Assembly: GCA_019192545.1 (NCBI GenBank)
Contig: JAHCMI010000066.1
Location: forward strand, 1-52,411
DNA length: 52,411 bases
Origin: Rivularia sp. MS3
GTDB taxonomy: Bacteria; Cyanobacteriota; Cyanobacteriia; Cyanobacteriales; Nostocaceae
Reading direction: 5' to 3'
A program made the translations under genes and the position numbers. The notes beneath the pieces were generated by a model. It was given only the letters and a program-made list of their open reading frames with translations. It was not told the origin of the DNA and ran no database searches. Numbering within the stretch: the stretch's first letter is position 1; each line of letters starts with the position of its first letter. Below, piece by piece: positions 52,363-52,411 of the stretch.

Positions 52363-52411
52363 ACCTGGCACCGAGCTATTTTCACAGGAGGCAACCCTCC
52401 AACTATCGTCG
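52363..52411 (-). rRNA. rrf: 5S rRNA, 3' end (cut by window edge)
   Basis: Read on the minus strand the last bases give CGACGATAGTTGGAGGGTTG and then GAAAATAGCTCGGTGCCAGG, the conserved 3' part of cyanobacterial 5S rRNA. About 50 of the ~118 bases are present; the 5' part and the rest of the rRNA operon lie beyond the window. Its terminator follows at 52322-52350. Confidence 0.85.

Noticed and set aside
1-52411. CRISPR array
   Set aside because: All repeats found are 7-bp or 12-bp tandem units or dispersed hairpins, with no direct repeats separated by unique spacers.

Overview
This window is chromosomal DNA from a cyanobacterium, most likely a filamentous heterocyst-forming type (Nostocales, Rivularia/Calothrix-like). 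Four observations support this. Several genes are cyanobacterial hallmarks: petG, a CytM-like cytochrome, ycf54, a DUF3370 protein, a form IV RuBisCO-like protein and a geranylgeranyl diphosphate synthase. HIP1 octamers (GCGATCGC) are scattered through it. The coding DNA is AT-rich with long AT-rich spacers. Many spacers carry 7-bp tandem repeats (STRRs), which are typical of heterocystous species. No phage, plasmid backbone, CRISPR array or intact insertion sequence is visible.

Layout. 1-7.7 kb: sfsA, a TPR protein, a large VIT/vWA membrane protein of the PEP-CTERM-associated type, an unknown small protein, an orphan DUF4351 fragment and a phosphoserine-phosphatase-like HAD enzyme. 7.8-14.3 kb: a secreted S9 peptidase, an ExoD-like membrane protein, an ABC-2 permease, a papain-like protease with a duplicated acidic tail and an NhaC antiporter. 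14.3-17.9 kb: a frameshifted orphan HicB, then a leftward group with an ATP-grasp enzyme, a NERD nuclease-like membrane protein, a Uma2 nuclease and an unknown protein. 18.2-25.9 kb: a CPBP protease, pdxJ, a homologue of plant pathogen-related protein, ycf54, a secreted two-repeat protein, a DUF212 protein, crtE, folD, a lipoprotein and a Nudix hydrolase. 26.3-34.2 kb: a Gfo/Idh/MocA-like protein, an AI-2E transporter, an APC permease followed by a lipoprotein-like methyltransferase, a small DoxX-like membrane protein and a DUF6745-like protein. 35.4-43.5 kb: mutS, a small membrane protein, a peroxide-response cluster (a PerR-like regulator divergent from a type II peroxiredoxin, then a thioredoxin-reductase-like flavoprotein) and an ABC exporter. 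43.5-52.4 kb: a Uma2 remnant, a Uma2 gene, a TspO-related protein, the RuBisCO-like protein, a CytM-like gene, petG, rsmD, hisH, a DUF3370 protein, an unknown protein, and the 3' end of a 5S rRNA on the minus strand, cut by the window edge.

Functional themes. Photosynthesis and pigment functions are dispersed (ycf54 for the chlorophyll cyclase, crtE for isoprenoids, petG for cytochrome b6f, a CytM-like cytochrome). Oxidative-stress genes are clustered around 39.0-41.4 kb with a striking inverted repeat in the divergent promoter. The rest is mostly single-gene housekeeping units separated by repeat-laden spacers.

The most notable non-genic content is a set of small non-autonomous repeat families. 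One is a 128-bp element with ATATAGC ends whose terminus forms the stop codon of the Nudix gene. One is a 66-72 bp hairpin family (GGTGCTGTGAC ends). One is a TTGGGTT hairpin family. One is a single 143-bp element with perfect 10-bp terminal inverted repeats and a perfect 10-bp direct repeat on each side. I found no clear multi-gene system of wholly new type; the best leads are listed as findings. All calls come from reading sequence and recalled family knowledge; no database search was run.
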